Shown here: piece after piece, positions 1 to 7,824 of the stretch
Position numbering within the stretch: the first letter of the stretch is position 1
How the letters are laid out: every line of letters starts with the position of its first letter
Program-made: the position numbers and the translations under genes
The notes under the pieces: generated by a model
What the model saw: only the letters and a program-made list of their open reading frames with translations
Told to the model about the DNA's origin: nothing
Database searches by the model: none
Assembly: GCA_023429995.1 (NCBI GenBank)
Contig: JAEZCE010000030.1
Coordinates: forward strand, 1 to 64,000
Direction of reading: 5' to 3'
DNA from: Bacillota bacterium
Lineage (GTDB): Bacteria > Bacillota > UBA4882 > UBA8346
DNA length: 64,000 nt

Positions 1-305
1 GAGCCACAACTTTCGTGAGGATTGGCGGGGTTTCAGCTACGATTGACAAAATGAAAACAACTATCTTGTTTTTAGGGTCTTGACGACCACGCTCTGAAGT
101 TCAAACACCAAGGCGTTAAATAAAAAAAGACAATGATCACGGAGGGTCCACCCCTTTTTTGTGTAACCCATCGGCTGAAAATAGCGTGATTGCCGCAACC
201 GTGACTTAGGAGGGGCAAGAGGGCATTTAAAAAAAAGGATAAATAGGCCTGTGGCTAATTCGGACCAGGATTTCACGGATTTCTACTGAAGAGCTTATGC
301 CTGCT

Positions 306-374
306 GAGTCGTCGCGCGCGCATACCGGACGACTCAGTATGAATACCGAACTCTCGCGCATGCATACCGGCAGT
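306..374. repeat. Isolated copies of the 21-bp repeat unit
   Basis: Three consecutive 21-bp units of the type CGCGCGCATACCGGACGACTC, the last incomplete. They match the units of the array at 700-898 about 330 bp downstream. This shows that the unit is dispersed and not confined to one array. Confidence 0.7.
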
Positions 375-699
375 AGGGTTTAAAACATGCCTAGCGGAAA
401 AAACGGAACGGAGCTTGGGCCAAAGTTCCCCGGTTAATCCTGTAAATCCTGCAAATCCTGTTCATCCTGTCTGCGTCATCCTTTATTTAGGCCAACCTTT
501 TCCCCGTCAACAAACCCAAGCGTAAAACCATATTCCGTTGCCGAGCATCTTTCTCCAGGAAGGAGGGTCTCTCGTCGTCCCCGCCCTGCGCTAAAAACAG
601 TTATCCATTACTTATCGTTTCAATCTGCGGATTTCCACCTGTCAACCGCTGTCGAGTAAAAGATCTTAAGTCTTAGTCGTTGCGTCAAGGTACTCAACC

Positions 700-898
700 G
701 TCGCGTATGCATACCGAACGACTCAGTATATATACCCGACTCTCACGTATGCATACTGAACTGTTGCGCATACATACCGGACGACTCAGTATGTGTACCG
801 GACTCTCGCGTATGCATACTGAACTGTTGCGCATACATACCGAACGACTCAGTATGTGTACCGGACTCTCGCGTATGCATACTGAACTGTTGCGTATT
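700..898. repeat. 63-bp tandem array built of 21-bp subunits
   Basis: The sequence starting GTATGCATACTGAACTGTTG recurs at 747, 810 and 873, an exact 63-bp period. Each 63-bp unit splits into three related 21-bp subunits, and a more diverged unit lies at the left edge. GTATGCATAC inside the unit is a perfect 10-bp palindrome. Both strands stay open across the array, and the plus frame reads as heptapeptides such as SRMHTEL and LSMCTGL. No start signal supports translation, so I treat it as a minisatellite. Confidence 0.85.
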
Positions 899-1308
899 TT
901 TTTGTTTGCTGATTTCTTCCCGTCAATCGTCCCCATCGCTCAGGAAATCGCAGCTAAAATAATAATGGCCCCCAAAAAAGGACAGTTTGGGCTTTCCGGA
1001 ACCTTTGCCGTTATGCTCCGTAGTCTGTCCAACACGCCTATCGGCCCTCGATTCCGGCAAATTCCCTTAGGGAAAGGGTAAATAGGCCCAATACCTTTAA
1101 TCCACCCAGACCTGAAGTTCTAGACTAGTCCTTAAAAATCAAAAATCATCTAAACCCCGGACAAACCTAAAATACGCCGGCGTATTTGTTAAGAATATCA
1201 AGATATTCCAGGCTGGGGGTTGTGCTTTGAAACTGTGATAAAAGCACGACACCGAGGCCTGGAAGGCCTTTAGAACGTTTTTTAATATACCTAGCCCCAT
1301 CGTTCACG

Positions 1309-1333
1309 TTGGGGCGAGATGGAATCGAACATC
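1309..1333 (-). pseudogene. tRNA-like 3' fragment (T arm and acceptor)
   Basis: Read on the minus strand, this stretch has GATG-TTCGATT-CCATC followed by TCGCCCCA. That resembles the T arm and 3' acceptor strand of a tRNA. No D arm or anticodon arm is recognisable upstream on the same strand (to about 1400), so it is not a functional tRNA. Such 3' fragments can be left by integrative elements that target tRNA genes, or by decay of a tRNA gene. The isotype cannot be assigned. Confidence 0.35.
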
Positions 1334-1581
1334 ATTTTCCGGTTTTTTTTACAACTCGGCTTGATGACTCTAAATCGCACTCATCGCGCCGTCCGTTTTT
1401 CCCCTCCCTCAACATTCCGGCGTTCGATTCCGGTCAACCCCGGCTGTTTTTTCAAAGAAGGCAGCGATTATGGCGCCATGATAAAAGAATCAAAAGTTCA
1501 CAGATTTGAATGATAACAATAATATTTTCATTCTTGGGAATCCTATCGAGAAATGAATAACAATCGAGGAGCCATCCTGAT

Positions 1582-2103
1582 TTGGTAAAAAAAGAAGCGG
1601 TTTTCTTAGACCGGGACGGGGTTATCAATGATAACCGAAAAACGGTGAACAAACCCGAAGATTTGGTCCTCTATCCCTGGACCGCCTCAGCTATCCGGAA
1701 GTTAAACCAGGCCGGTTATCCGGTCTATGTTGTAACCAATCAAGGCGGTATTGAACTGGGCTTTTTTACCGCCGGGGACTTGGAAAACATTCACGCCCAT
1801 TTGAAAGAATTGCTTCAAGCAGAAAATGCCCGTGTTGATGAGATCGTTTATTGTCCCCACTATCATCAACCCTGTGATTGCCGGAAGCCAAAACCGGGAA
1901 TGCTTCTAGCTCTCGCCGAAAAGTACCCCATAGACTTAAAGCGTTCCTGGATGATTGGGGATCGCGAGCCGGATATTCTGGCAGGCGCCAACGGGGGTTG
2001 CCATACGATAAAGATCGGGAACCATGATGTGACCGCCGATTACTATTGCGATAATCTCCTGGAAGCGGTGGCAATCATTCTCCAGGCCAACTCGCCCCCT
2101 TAG
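1582..2103 (+). CDS. HAD-family phosphatase, GmhB-like
   Basis: A 173-residue HAD-IIIA phosphatase of the D,D-heptose 1,7-bisphosphate / histidinol-phosphate phosphatase group. Visible motifs are DRDGVIND (nucleophile and general acid Asp, residues 10-17), TNQGG (motif II), the zinc loop CPHYHQPCDCRKP around residue 91, and GDREPDI (metal-binding acids). GmhB is about 190 residues, so this is near family length. The start is TTG with GAGGAG upstream. The substrate is uncertain because no heptose or his genes are adjacent. The last residues (NSPP) and the TAG stop fall inside the dispersed repeat at 2091-2192, so the native C-terminus was probably replaced. The cytosolic sugar-phosphatase class is secure; the exact substrate is not. 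Confidence 0.85.
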   Translation: MVKKEAVFLDRDGVINDNRKTVNKPEDLVLYPWTASAIRKLNQAGYPVYVVTNQGGIELGFFTAGDLENIHAHLKELLQAENARVDEIVYCPHYHQPCDCRKPKPGMLLALAEKYPIDLKRSWMIGDREPDILAGANGGCHTIKIGNHDVTADYYCDNLLEAVAIILQANSPP

Positions 2104-2192
2104 TCCCCCTCTCTTTTCGAAAAGAGAGGGGGATGGCTCAAGCGTAACAATAAGCAAAATAGATCTCCGGGGGTGAGTCGCAGTTAGGCATT
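2091..2192 (-). mobile_element. 102-bp MITE-like repeat, copy A
   Basis: On the minus strand this reads AATGCCTAACTGCGACTCAC, then a diverged middle, then a hairpin CCCCCTCTCTTTTCGAAAAG with its complement, then GACTAAGGGGGCGAG. Copy B at 62229-62330 has the same order and length on the plus strand. The two edges of the element form an imperfect terminal inverted repeat (GCGACTCACCCCC against GGGGGTGAGTCGC). It encodes nothing. It overlaps the 3' end of the GmhB-like gene and probably serves as its terminator. Confidence 0.75.
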
Positions 2193-2200
2193 GCGGAAAT

Positions 2201-3244
2201 CTACTTCTGTAGATAATGGACAGTCGAAAGTTCCTTCAGTCTCCGGGCGCTGGCTTCCGGGGTAATATCCCGTTGCGGCTCGGCAAGGAGTTCGTAACCG
2301 ACCATAAATTTCTTAATGGTCGCACTGCGGAGCAACGGCGGATAAAACAGCATGTGCCAGGTAAATCCGGGATGTTCGTTGCCATCGCAAGGGCTCTGGT
2401 GCATCCCCGCCGAATAAGGGAAAGAAGTTTCAAACATATTATCGTATTTCACCGTCAAGACCTTGACCGCATCCATTAAAAGCTTGAGGTCGTTTTGGGA
2501 AAAATCCTCAATCGTGCTCAGTTGTTTCCTGGGAACGATCATGGTCTCATAAGGCCATACCGCCCAAAAAGGCACCAATACAACAAAACTTTCATTGGCG
2601 TAAACGACCCGTTCATCCTGTTTTAATTCCTGCTCCACATAATCCAGCAACAGCGGCCGGCCATGTTTTTGAAAATAATCCGCCTGGGAATTGCATTTCT
2701 TGATAATCTCATCGGGAATACTTTGGGAAGCCCAAAGTTGGCCATGGGGATGGGGCATACTGCAACCCATCATGGAACCTTTGTTTTCAAAAATTTGAAT
2801 GTAATGGATATCCGGTAAAGCGCTCAGTTCCCGAAACTCTTTTTGCCACATTTCGGCCACTTTCAGAAGATCCTCCGGTTCCATGGTCGGCAAAGTCAAC
2901 CGGTGGGACGGGGAAAAAATCAAAACCTTACAAATTCCCCGGACACTTTCGGTGCGGAAAAAGAAGTCATCGTCGCCCCCGGGCGGAGTGTCGGAAAGCA
3001 AAGCCGAAAAATCGTTTACAAAAGTAAATGTATCCGTATATTGAGGATTTTTAAATCCTCCGGCCCTTTCATTTCCAGGGCAAAGGTAACAGCCGGGATC
3101 ATATTCCGGTTTATTATCGGGAGCCGGTTTCTCAACCTGGCCGGTCCAAGGCCTTTTGGTGCGGTGCGGTGATACCAGAACCCAGGCGCCGGTTAAAGGA
3201 TTTCTCCGCCGGTGGGGATGATCTTCACGATTAAATTCTGTCAT
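2201..3244 (-). CDS. galT: Galactose-1-phosphate uridylyltransferase
   Basis: Transfers UMP from UDP-glucose to galactose-1-phosphate in the cytosolic Leloir pathway. The 347-residue protein matches the E. coli enzyme (348) end to end: an N-terminal DHPHRRRNPLTG segment, YLCPGNERAGG with the zinc cysteine region, and the histidine-triad active site HPHGQLWAS, where the second His carries the UMP. I chose MTEFNRED at 3244 because it aligns with the family N-terminus and AAAGGA lies 8 nt upstream; an in-frame ATG at 3253 is also possible. No galK or galE lies in the window. The link to galactose released by the alpha-galactosidase at 48563 is inferred. Confidence 0.97.
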   Translation of the reverse strand: MTEFNREDHPHRRRNPLTGAWVLVSPHRTKRPWTGQVEKPAPDNKPEYDPGCYLCPGNERAGGFKNPQYTDTFTFVNDFSALLSDTPPGGDDDFFFRTESVRGICKVLIFSPSHRLTLPTMEPEDLLKVAEMWQKEFRELSALPDIHYIQIFENKGSMMGCSMPHPHGQLWASQSIPDEIIKKCNSQADYFQKHGRPLLLDYVEQELKQDERVVYANESFVVLVPFWAVWPYETMIVPRKQLSTIEDFSQNDLKLLMDAVKVLTVKYDNMFETSFPYSAGMHQSPCDGNEHPGFTWHMLFYPPLLRSATIKKFMVGYELLAEPQRDITPEASARRLKELSTVHYLQK

Positions 3245-3359
3245 AGGAACCATTCCTTTCTTCCTTCATTTAGCTTCATATATCATTTCGATTCTTGATC
3301 ATATTTTTCCTTTCACTTCGAAAACTTTTCTGCAAACCTTTAGAGGAGCCTTTTAACGA

Positions 3360-3400
3360 AACAACCACAAGCTGAAATTGATTTCCATCCTGTGGTTGTT
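3360..3400 (-). terminator. Candidate terminator after the first chemoreceptor
   Basis: Perfect 10-bp arms AACAACCACA (3360-3369) and TGTGGTTGTT (3391-3400) lie just past the chemoreceptor stop on the minus strand. The U tract is short and interrupted (TTGTTTCGTT), so termination is plausible but may be weak. Confidence 0.5.
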
Positions 3401-3458
3401 GCATTGCTTTTAGTCTCTTTGGAGTGGCGTTTCAAAATTTGCAAGGTCCAAATTAGCC

Positions 3459-5615
3459 TTAAACCTGAAATTTCTTGATAACTCCCGCCAATTCTTCCGC
3501 CCTATTTCGCAAATCTTGGGCAAGCAACCGGACTTGATCGGCTAAAGCGGTTTGTTCCTCCGAGGAAGCGGAAACTTCTTCCGCCGAGGCTGCAGTTTCT
3601 TCTGAAATGGAACTGATGCTCATAATGGACTGAACCGTATGGTTCTTACTGTGATTGATATTATTAATCAGATGATTCATAAAAATGATACGGGCAATGA
3701 CATTGCCGGTAGCCGCGGTGATCTCGGTAAAAGCCTCCTGCGCAAAATTTACGGCGCTCCGTTGTTCTTCCAAAATTAGATGGGCTTCTTCGGCTGTCTT
3801 GGTTGAAATTTCGGTTTTTCCTTGAATTTCTTGTAAAATACTATTGATTGTTTTAGCGGCATCCCGGGATTGAAGGGCCAATTTATTGATTTCCTCGGAA
3901 ACGACGGCAAACCCTTGTCCCATTTCTCCAGCTCTTGCAGCTTCAATGGATGCGTTGAGCCCTAAAAGGTTGGTTTGTTCCGCAATATTGGTGATCATTT
4001 CCGTAATCTGACGGATTCTATCGGCGCTGCTATGTAAACCGATGATGTTTTCAATAATGGTCTGGGTAATTTGATCCGTCTCATTGGTTTTCTGAATTAA
4101 TTTATCGACAGCTTCTTGAGACTTAAGACTAAGTTCACGGGTAGAACCGGATATTTGTTCAACTTCGGTTGCTTTCGAAACAACCACTTCAATCTGGGAT
4201 GCCAAGTCATTCATGGTGGTGGAAGATTTTTCGGCTTCATTGGTTTGTTCCATCGTCCCTTTGGTTATTTCTTCCATGGCCAACGCTACAGCTTCCGCCG
4301 CCTTAACCGATTGGTCGGCGCTTTGATCCAAAACCAAACTGTGCTCGGAGAAAGCATCGACGGCATTTTGAGTGTCTTTTAGCAAACCGCCGATTTGCTC
4401 GATCATGTGATCAAAAGTAGCGCCAAGAAAACCAAGCTCATCGTGGCGGTTAATATTGGCCCTGACCGTTAAATCCCCTTTTTCCGCCCGTTGCATGGAG
4501 AATATTACCTGGTTCAGCGGCCTGGATATACTCAAAGCGATGGCGATTGAAATAAAAATGGCGATCAACCCAAAAAATACTCCCAGACACAAGGTAATCA
4601 AACCGACCAGATTGCTTTCGGAATATAAATAAGAGGTCTTGGCCACATTGAAAATAAACCAGTCTTGGTCAGGAATTTTTTGGCCGATAATTCGCACCTG
4701 CTTATTTTTTAATTTGACCATAAAGTTATCCTGATCCTTTTGGCCTTTTAATAAGGGAAGGATTTTTCCGGGATTACTTAACAGCCTTTGAATCGGTTTA
4801 TTGATATCTTCCGCAAAAGGGCTAAACAAAACCAAGCCCTTATTGTCGAGGATTATGGTAAAATTATTATCCAGATTGCTCTCGTCTTCCATGCCGATCA
4901 TGGTATTGATCACATTACTCAATATGCTCTCTTTCAGGAAAATAACCATAACCCCTATGGAGTCGCCGACGAGGGGGTCCTTAATCACGCGCGCCATCGC
5001 GATTCTTATATCATTCTGGGGCGACTTAACCGGGAACCAAACCGCTCTTCCTTCCTGCGATAAAATGTTCTTATAGAATCTGGAATTACTGAAATTCTCC
5101 ACCCATTGACCGGTCATCCCAAGGCTATTGTTGGCCGAAAAGCGGGCGGGGTCGTTCATTGACATAAATAATATGGCCCCGTTTTCTTCGCCCGAAAAAG
5201 TGATTGATTGCAATAAATCGTCGATAGCCCGTTGTTTGTCAAACACATCGATGGTTCCCTGAGCTGCAACATATTCTTTCAATATCGTATTATACTGAGA
5301 GAGTGCGATAAATTGTTTGGATATATCTTCAATACTTTTTAATTTGATTTCCAGATTTTGAGTGGTTTGTGAGAGCTCTTTTTGAGAATATTTTGATATT
5401 TTACTGTTAATGGCGCTCCTGGAACTTATGTAGGAGATTGTTCCCACAATCAGCATTGGACCTAAAGAAGCCAATAAGAAGAAAATAATCAAACGATTCC
5501 GAATGGAGAACCGGTTTGTCAAATCCATAACCTTGACGGAAGAATCCATTAAATTATGATGGATAATCCCCTTGATTCTAGCCACGCCATTCTGTAAAAA
5601 ATTAAATTGCTTCAT
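3459..5615 (-). CDS. Methyl-accepting chemotaxis protein (Cache type)
   Basis: Transmembrane chemoreceptor of 718 residues that signals to CheA/CheW. It has a membrane helix at about 41-63, an extracytoplasmic sensor of about 270 residues with dCache-like spacing, a second helix near 335-365, a HAMP domain (SRPLNQVIFSMQRAEKGDLT), and a long signalling coiled coil. The conserved hairpin tip reads EQTNLLGLNASIEAARAGE, with Gly and Ser where the common form has Ala and Ala. AAAGGGGAG lies 6 nt before ATG. It is a clear paralogue of the receptor at 7825-9990, and the two flank a DegV and a DUF362 gene. The ligand is unknown. Confidence 0.95.
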   Translation of the reverse strand: MKQFNFLQNGVARIKGIIHHNLMDSSVKVMDLTNRFSIRNRLIIFFLLASLGPMLIVGTISYISSRSAINSKISKYSQKELSQTTQNLEIKLKSIEDISKQFIALSQYNTILKEYVAAQGTIDVFDKQRAIDDLLQSITFSGEENGAILFMSMNDPARFSANNSLGMTGQWVENFSNSRFYKNILSQEGRAVWFPVKSPQNDIRIAMARVIKDPLVGDSIGVMVIFLKESILSNVINTMIGMEDESNLDNNFTIILDNKGLVLFSPFAEDINKPIQRLLSNPGKILPLLKGQKDQDNFMVKLKNKQVRIIGQKIPDQDWFIFNVAKTSYLYSESNLVGLITLCLGVFFGLIAIFISIAIALSISRPLNQVIFSMQRAEKGDLTVRANINRHDELGFLGATFDHMIEQIGGLLKDTQNAVDAFSEHSLVLDQSADQSVKAAEAVALAMEEITKGTMEQTNEAEKSSTTMNDLASQIEVVVSKATEVEQISGSTRELSLKSQEAVDKLIQKTNETDQITQTIIENIIGLHSSADRIRQITEMITNIAEQTNLLGLNASIEAARAGEMGQGFAVVSEEINKLALQSRDAAKTINSILQEIQGKTEISTKTAEEAHLILEEQRSAVNFAQEAFTEITAATGNVIARIIFMNHLINNINHSKNHTVQSIMSISSISEETAASAEEVSASSEEQTALADQVRLLAQDLRNRAEELAGVIKKFQV

Positions 5616-5669
5616 ATTAATCTCCCCTTTGACTCGATCCCAATCTCAACAATTTAAATTCATTGTTTA

Positions 5670-6515
5670 TTATATTTGGGGCACATGAATCAATGCCAGC
5701 GCTCCCGGGCCGACATGAGCCCCTAAAACCGGACCCGCCTGATGAATAATAACTTCGGCATTATGAAACCTCTCTTCGACCCGGGTCTTTAGTTTCATGG
5801 CTTCCTTCTCGGCCGCAGTATGCACAATCGCGATAATGGAATGGGTATCCAGGGGAACTTTGGCGATGAATTCCTCAAATAATAACTGAATGGATTGTTG
5901 GCGGCTGCGAACTTTGGCCACCAGTTGAATTTCACCCCGAAATAATTGAATCAGCGGTTTAATTTGTAAAATCGAACTAAAAAAACTCTGGATTTTGCTG
6001 GCCCTGCCGCCGCGCTGTAAAAATTCCAGGGTATCAAGAATGACTAAAAAATGAACCCGCTCTCGCAAATTTTTAATTAACTCCGTCAAGTGCTCGAAAT
6101 GGATTCCTTTTTGAGCAGCCCTGGCGGCTTCAATGACGATGCTCCCCAAACCCAGTGTAGTGGAATGAGAATCGATAACCTGAATCTCGGCATCCGGCAG
6201 CATTTGCCTGGCTATTTCGGCCGTGCGTACGGTTCCCGAAAGTTTTTCCGTTAAGTGGATTGAAATAATGGCATCAACTTTTTTTAAAAGTCGTTGATAA
6301 CATTCCACAAAAAGGCCGGGCGCAGGCTGGGATGTGGTCGGATGACCGGTGGTGGATTCTAATTTTTGGTAAAACTGGGTTGCCGTTAAATCGATGCCGT
6401 CCCGGTATGTTTGATGATCAATCGACACCTGCAGGGGGATAACTTCAATTTCATATTGATCAACAATCTCTTGAGACAAATCGGCGGTGCTGTCTGTTAC
6501 GATTCCAATTTTCAT
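5670..6515 (-). CDS. DegV family fatty-acid-binding protein
   Basis: A 281-residue cytosolic protein of the DegV fold, which binds a single fatty acid. In Firmicutes DegV proteins work as FakB subunits that present fatty acids to the FakA kinase. The family signature IVTDSTADL opens the protein (residues 4-12). The middle has TSQPAPG, the segment HLTEKLSGT and VIDSHSTTLGLG, and later LQRGGRASK. Length matches the family (about 280). AAGAAGGG precedes the ATG. It follows the DUF362 gene by 32 bp on the same strand, so the two may be cotranscribed. No fakA is in the window. Confidence 0.93.
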   Translation of the reverse strand: MKIGIVTDSTADLSQEIVDQYEIEVIPLQVSIDHQTYRDGIDLTATQFYQKLESTTGHPTTSQPAPGLFVECYQRLLKKVDAIISIHLTEKLSGTVRTAEIARQMLPDAEIQVIDSHSTTLGLGSIVIEAARAAQKGIHFEHLTELIKNLRERVHFLVILDTLEFLQRGGRASKIQSFFSSILQIKPLIQLFRGEIQLVAKVRSRQQSIQLLFEEFIAKVPLDTHSIIAIVHTAAEKEAMKLKTRVEERFHNAEVIIHQAGPVLGAHVGPGALALIHVPQI

Positions 6516-6547
6516 GAATACCCTTCTTTTTCGTTAGTTTTATATTG

Positions 6548-7660
6548 CTACTTAACAATAACCAGTTCATATTGGAGAGTTCCAAGACCGATTTCCTCCG
6601 CGTATTGCAAAGCCGCTTTCCAGTCGGTATCCGGATGGATATGGTTGAATTTATCGGCCCCTTCCGAATATTTTTTTTGATCCATAACGCTTCCCTTGTT
6701 CACCGGAGCCTTATTTACCATATCAACGCAGGCTTTATCCAAGGCGAGGGGATCAAAGGAGGCGGCGATTCCTACATCGGGTATGATGGGTAAATCGTTA
6801 CTCCCCCAACAATCACATTCCGGAGAGACATTCATCACAAAGTTGACGTGAAAATGAGGTTTTCCTTTCAATACCGCCAAAGCGTATTCGGCTATTTTTT
6901 CGTTGGCGACAGCCCCTGCCTGATTCCAGAGGACCTGGGCGGCGCTGTAAAGGCAAACCGCCACACACTGGCCGCATCCAACGCATTTTTCATAATCAAT
7001 GTCCGCCTTTTGGTTTTGATCGAAACGGATTGCCTTTTGCGCGCAATCTTTAATGCACTGAGCACAGGCCACACAGTTCTCCTTATTCATCCGGGGTTTC
7101 GATGCGGAATGCATTTCCAATTTACCGCCCCGGGAACCGGAACCCATCCCGATGTTTTTAAGGGCGCCTCCAAATCCCGTCATTTCATGGCCTTTAAAAT
7201 GATTCATGGAAATAATAATATCCGCATCGGCAATAGCATTTCCAATCTTCGCCGTTTGGCAATGTTTTTGATTAATTTCGATTTCTTTACAATCTGTGCC
7301 TTTCAACCCGTCGGCGATTAAAACATGACACCCCACCGTAAGGGGATTAAAACCGTTTTCGTAAGCCGTCGTTAAATGGTCGAGGGCATTGGAGCGTTTA
7401 CCGGAGTATAGGGTGTTGGAGTCGGTGAGAAAAGGCTTGCCGCCCAATTTCTTAATCATTTGAACCATTTGAGCCGCATAATTATGGCGGATATAAGCTA
7501 AATTACCATATTCCCCGAAATGAATTTTGATCGCCGTAAATTTATCTTTAAAGACAATTTTGTTGATCCCCGCCGCATAAACTAAATTTTCCAATTTATC
7601 AAAAAGATTGATATCCGGTTTCGTATGAAGATCCGTAAAATATACTTTGGATGAATCCAA
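6548..7660 (-). CDS. DUF362 protein with two 4Fe-4S clusters
   Basis: A 370-residue protein with an N-terminal DUF362 domain (SKVYFTDL start; KIHFGEYGN near residue 45) and a ferredoxin insert with two CxxCxxCxxxC sets, CVACAQCIKDC and CVGCGQCVAVC, near residues 195-240. The family is common in anaerobes and is thought to move electrons or assist Fe-S enzymes; its biochemical role is not established. The TTG at 7660 is preferred because GAGGTG lies 6 nt upstream and the family begins at the SKVYFT segment; a GTG at 7669 overlaps that Shine-Dalgarno. It sits between two chemoreceptor genes and upstream of degV. Confidence 0.88.
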   Translation of the reverse strand: MDSSKVYFTDLHTKPDINLFDKLENLVYAAGINKIVFKDKFTAIKIHFGEYGNLAYIRHNYAAQMVQMIKKLGGKPFLTDSNTLYSGKRSNALDHLTTAYENGFNPLTVGCHVLIADGLKGTDCKEIEINQKHCQTAKIGNAIADADIIISMNHFKGHEMTGFGGALKNIGMGSGSRGGKLEMHSASKPRMNKENCVACAQCIKDCAQKAIRFDQNQKADIDYEKCVGCGQCVAVCLYSAAQVLWNQAGAVANEKIAEYALAVLKGKPHFHVNFVMNVSPECDCWGSNDLPIIPDVGIAASFDPLALDKACVDMVNKAPVNKGSVMDQKKYSEGADKFNHIHPDTDWKAALQYAEEIGLGTLQYELVIVK

Positions 7661-7755
7661 TGCCAACACCTCATTTAGGGATTTTTAAGATCAATTCGCG
7701 ATAGCTGCAGAAATTCCTGTTTGATCCCGGCCATATTCCCGGGCTTTACAAAAAA

Positions 7756-7788
7756 AACGGCTCTCTGTTTTAAAAACAAAGAGCCGTT
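7756..7788 (-). terminator. Intrinsic terminator after the second chemoreceptor
   Basis: AACGGCTCT and AGAGCCGTT form a 9-bp stem, extended by near-perfect pairing to about 16 bp. On the minus strand a run of T follows. It lies about 40 nt past the stop of the chemoreceptor at 7825, which therefore ends its own transcript before the DUF362 gene. Confidence 0.85.
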
Positions 7789-7824
7789 GATAACAGGGGA
7801 CGAAATCCGACCCAACCATTTCCT

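Larger units (their letters stand above)
1..1581. other. Gene-poor region with repeats
   Basis: No reading frame here has a ribosome binding site, recognisable motif or plausible composition. The open frames at 680-1081 (+) and 694-936 (-) arise only because the 63-bp array has a period divisible by three. The region holds AATCCTGTA-type short repeats (about 435-480), one isolated triplet of the 21-bp unit (306-374), the array itself (700-898) and a tRNA-like 3' fragment (1309-1333, minus). It looks like degraded or accessory spacer DNA. Confidence 0.6.

Noticed and set aside
61..276. 71-codon open frame on the minus strand
   Set aside because: No start signal and no recognisable family; could be part of degraded DNA but cannot be supported as a gene.
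700..898. CRISPR array
   Set aside because: The array is a continuous tandem repeat of related 21-bp subunits without unique spacers.
680..1081. 133-codon open frame over the first repeat array
   Set aside because: The frame stays open because the repeat period is divisible by three. It has no ribosome binding site, and the opposite strand is open too.
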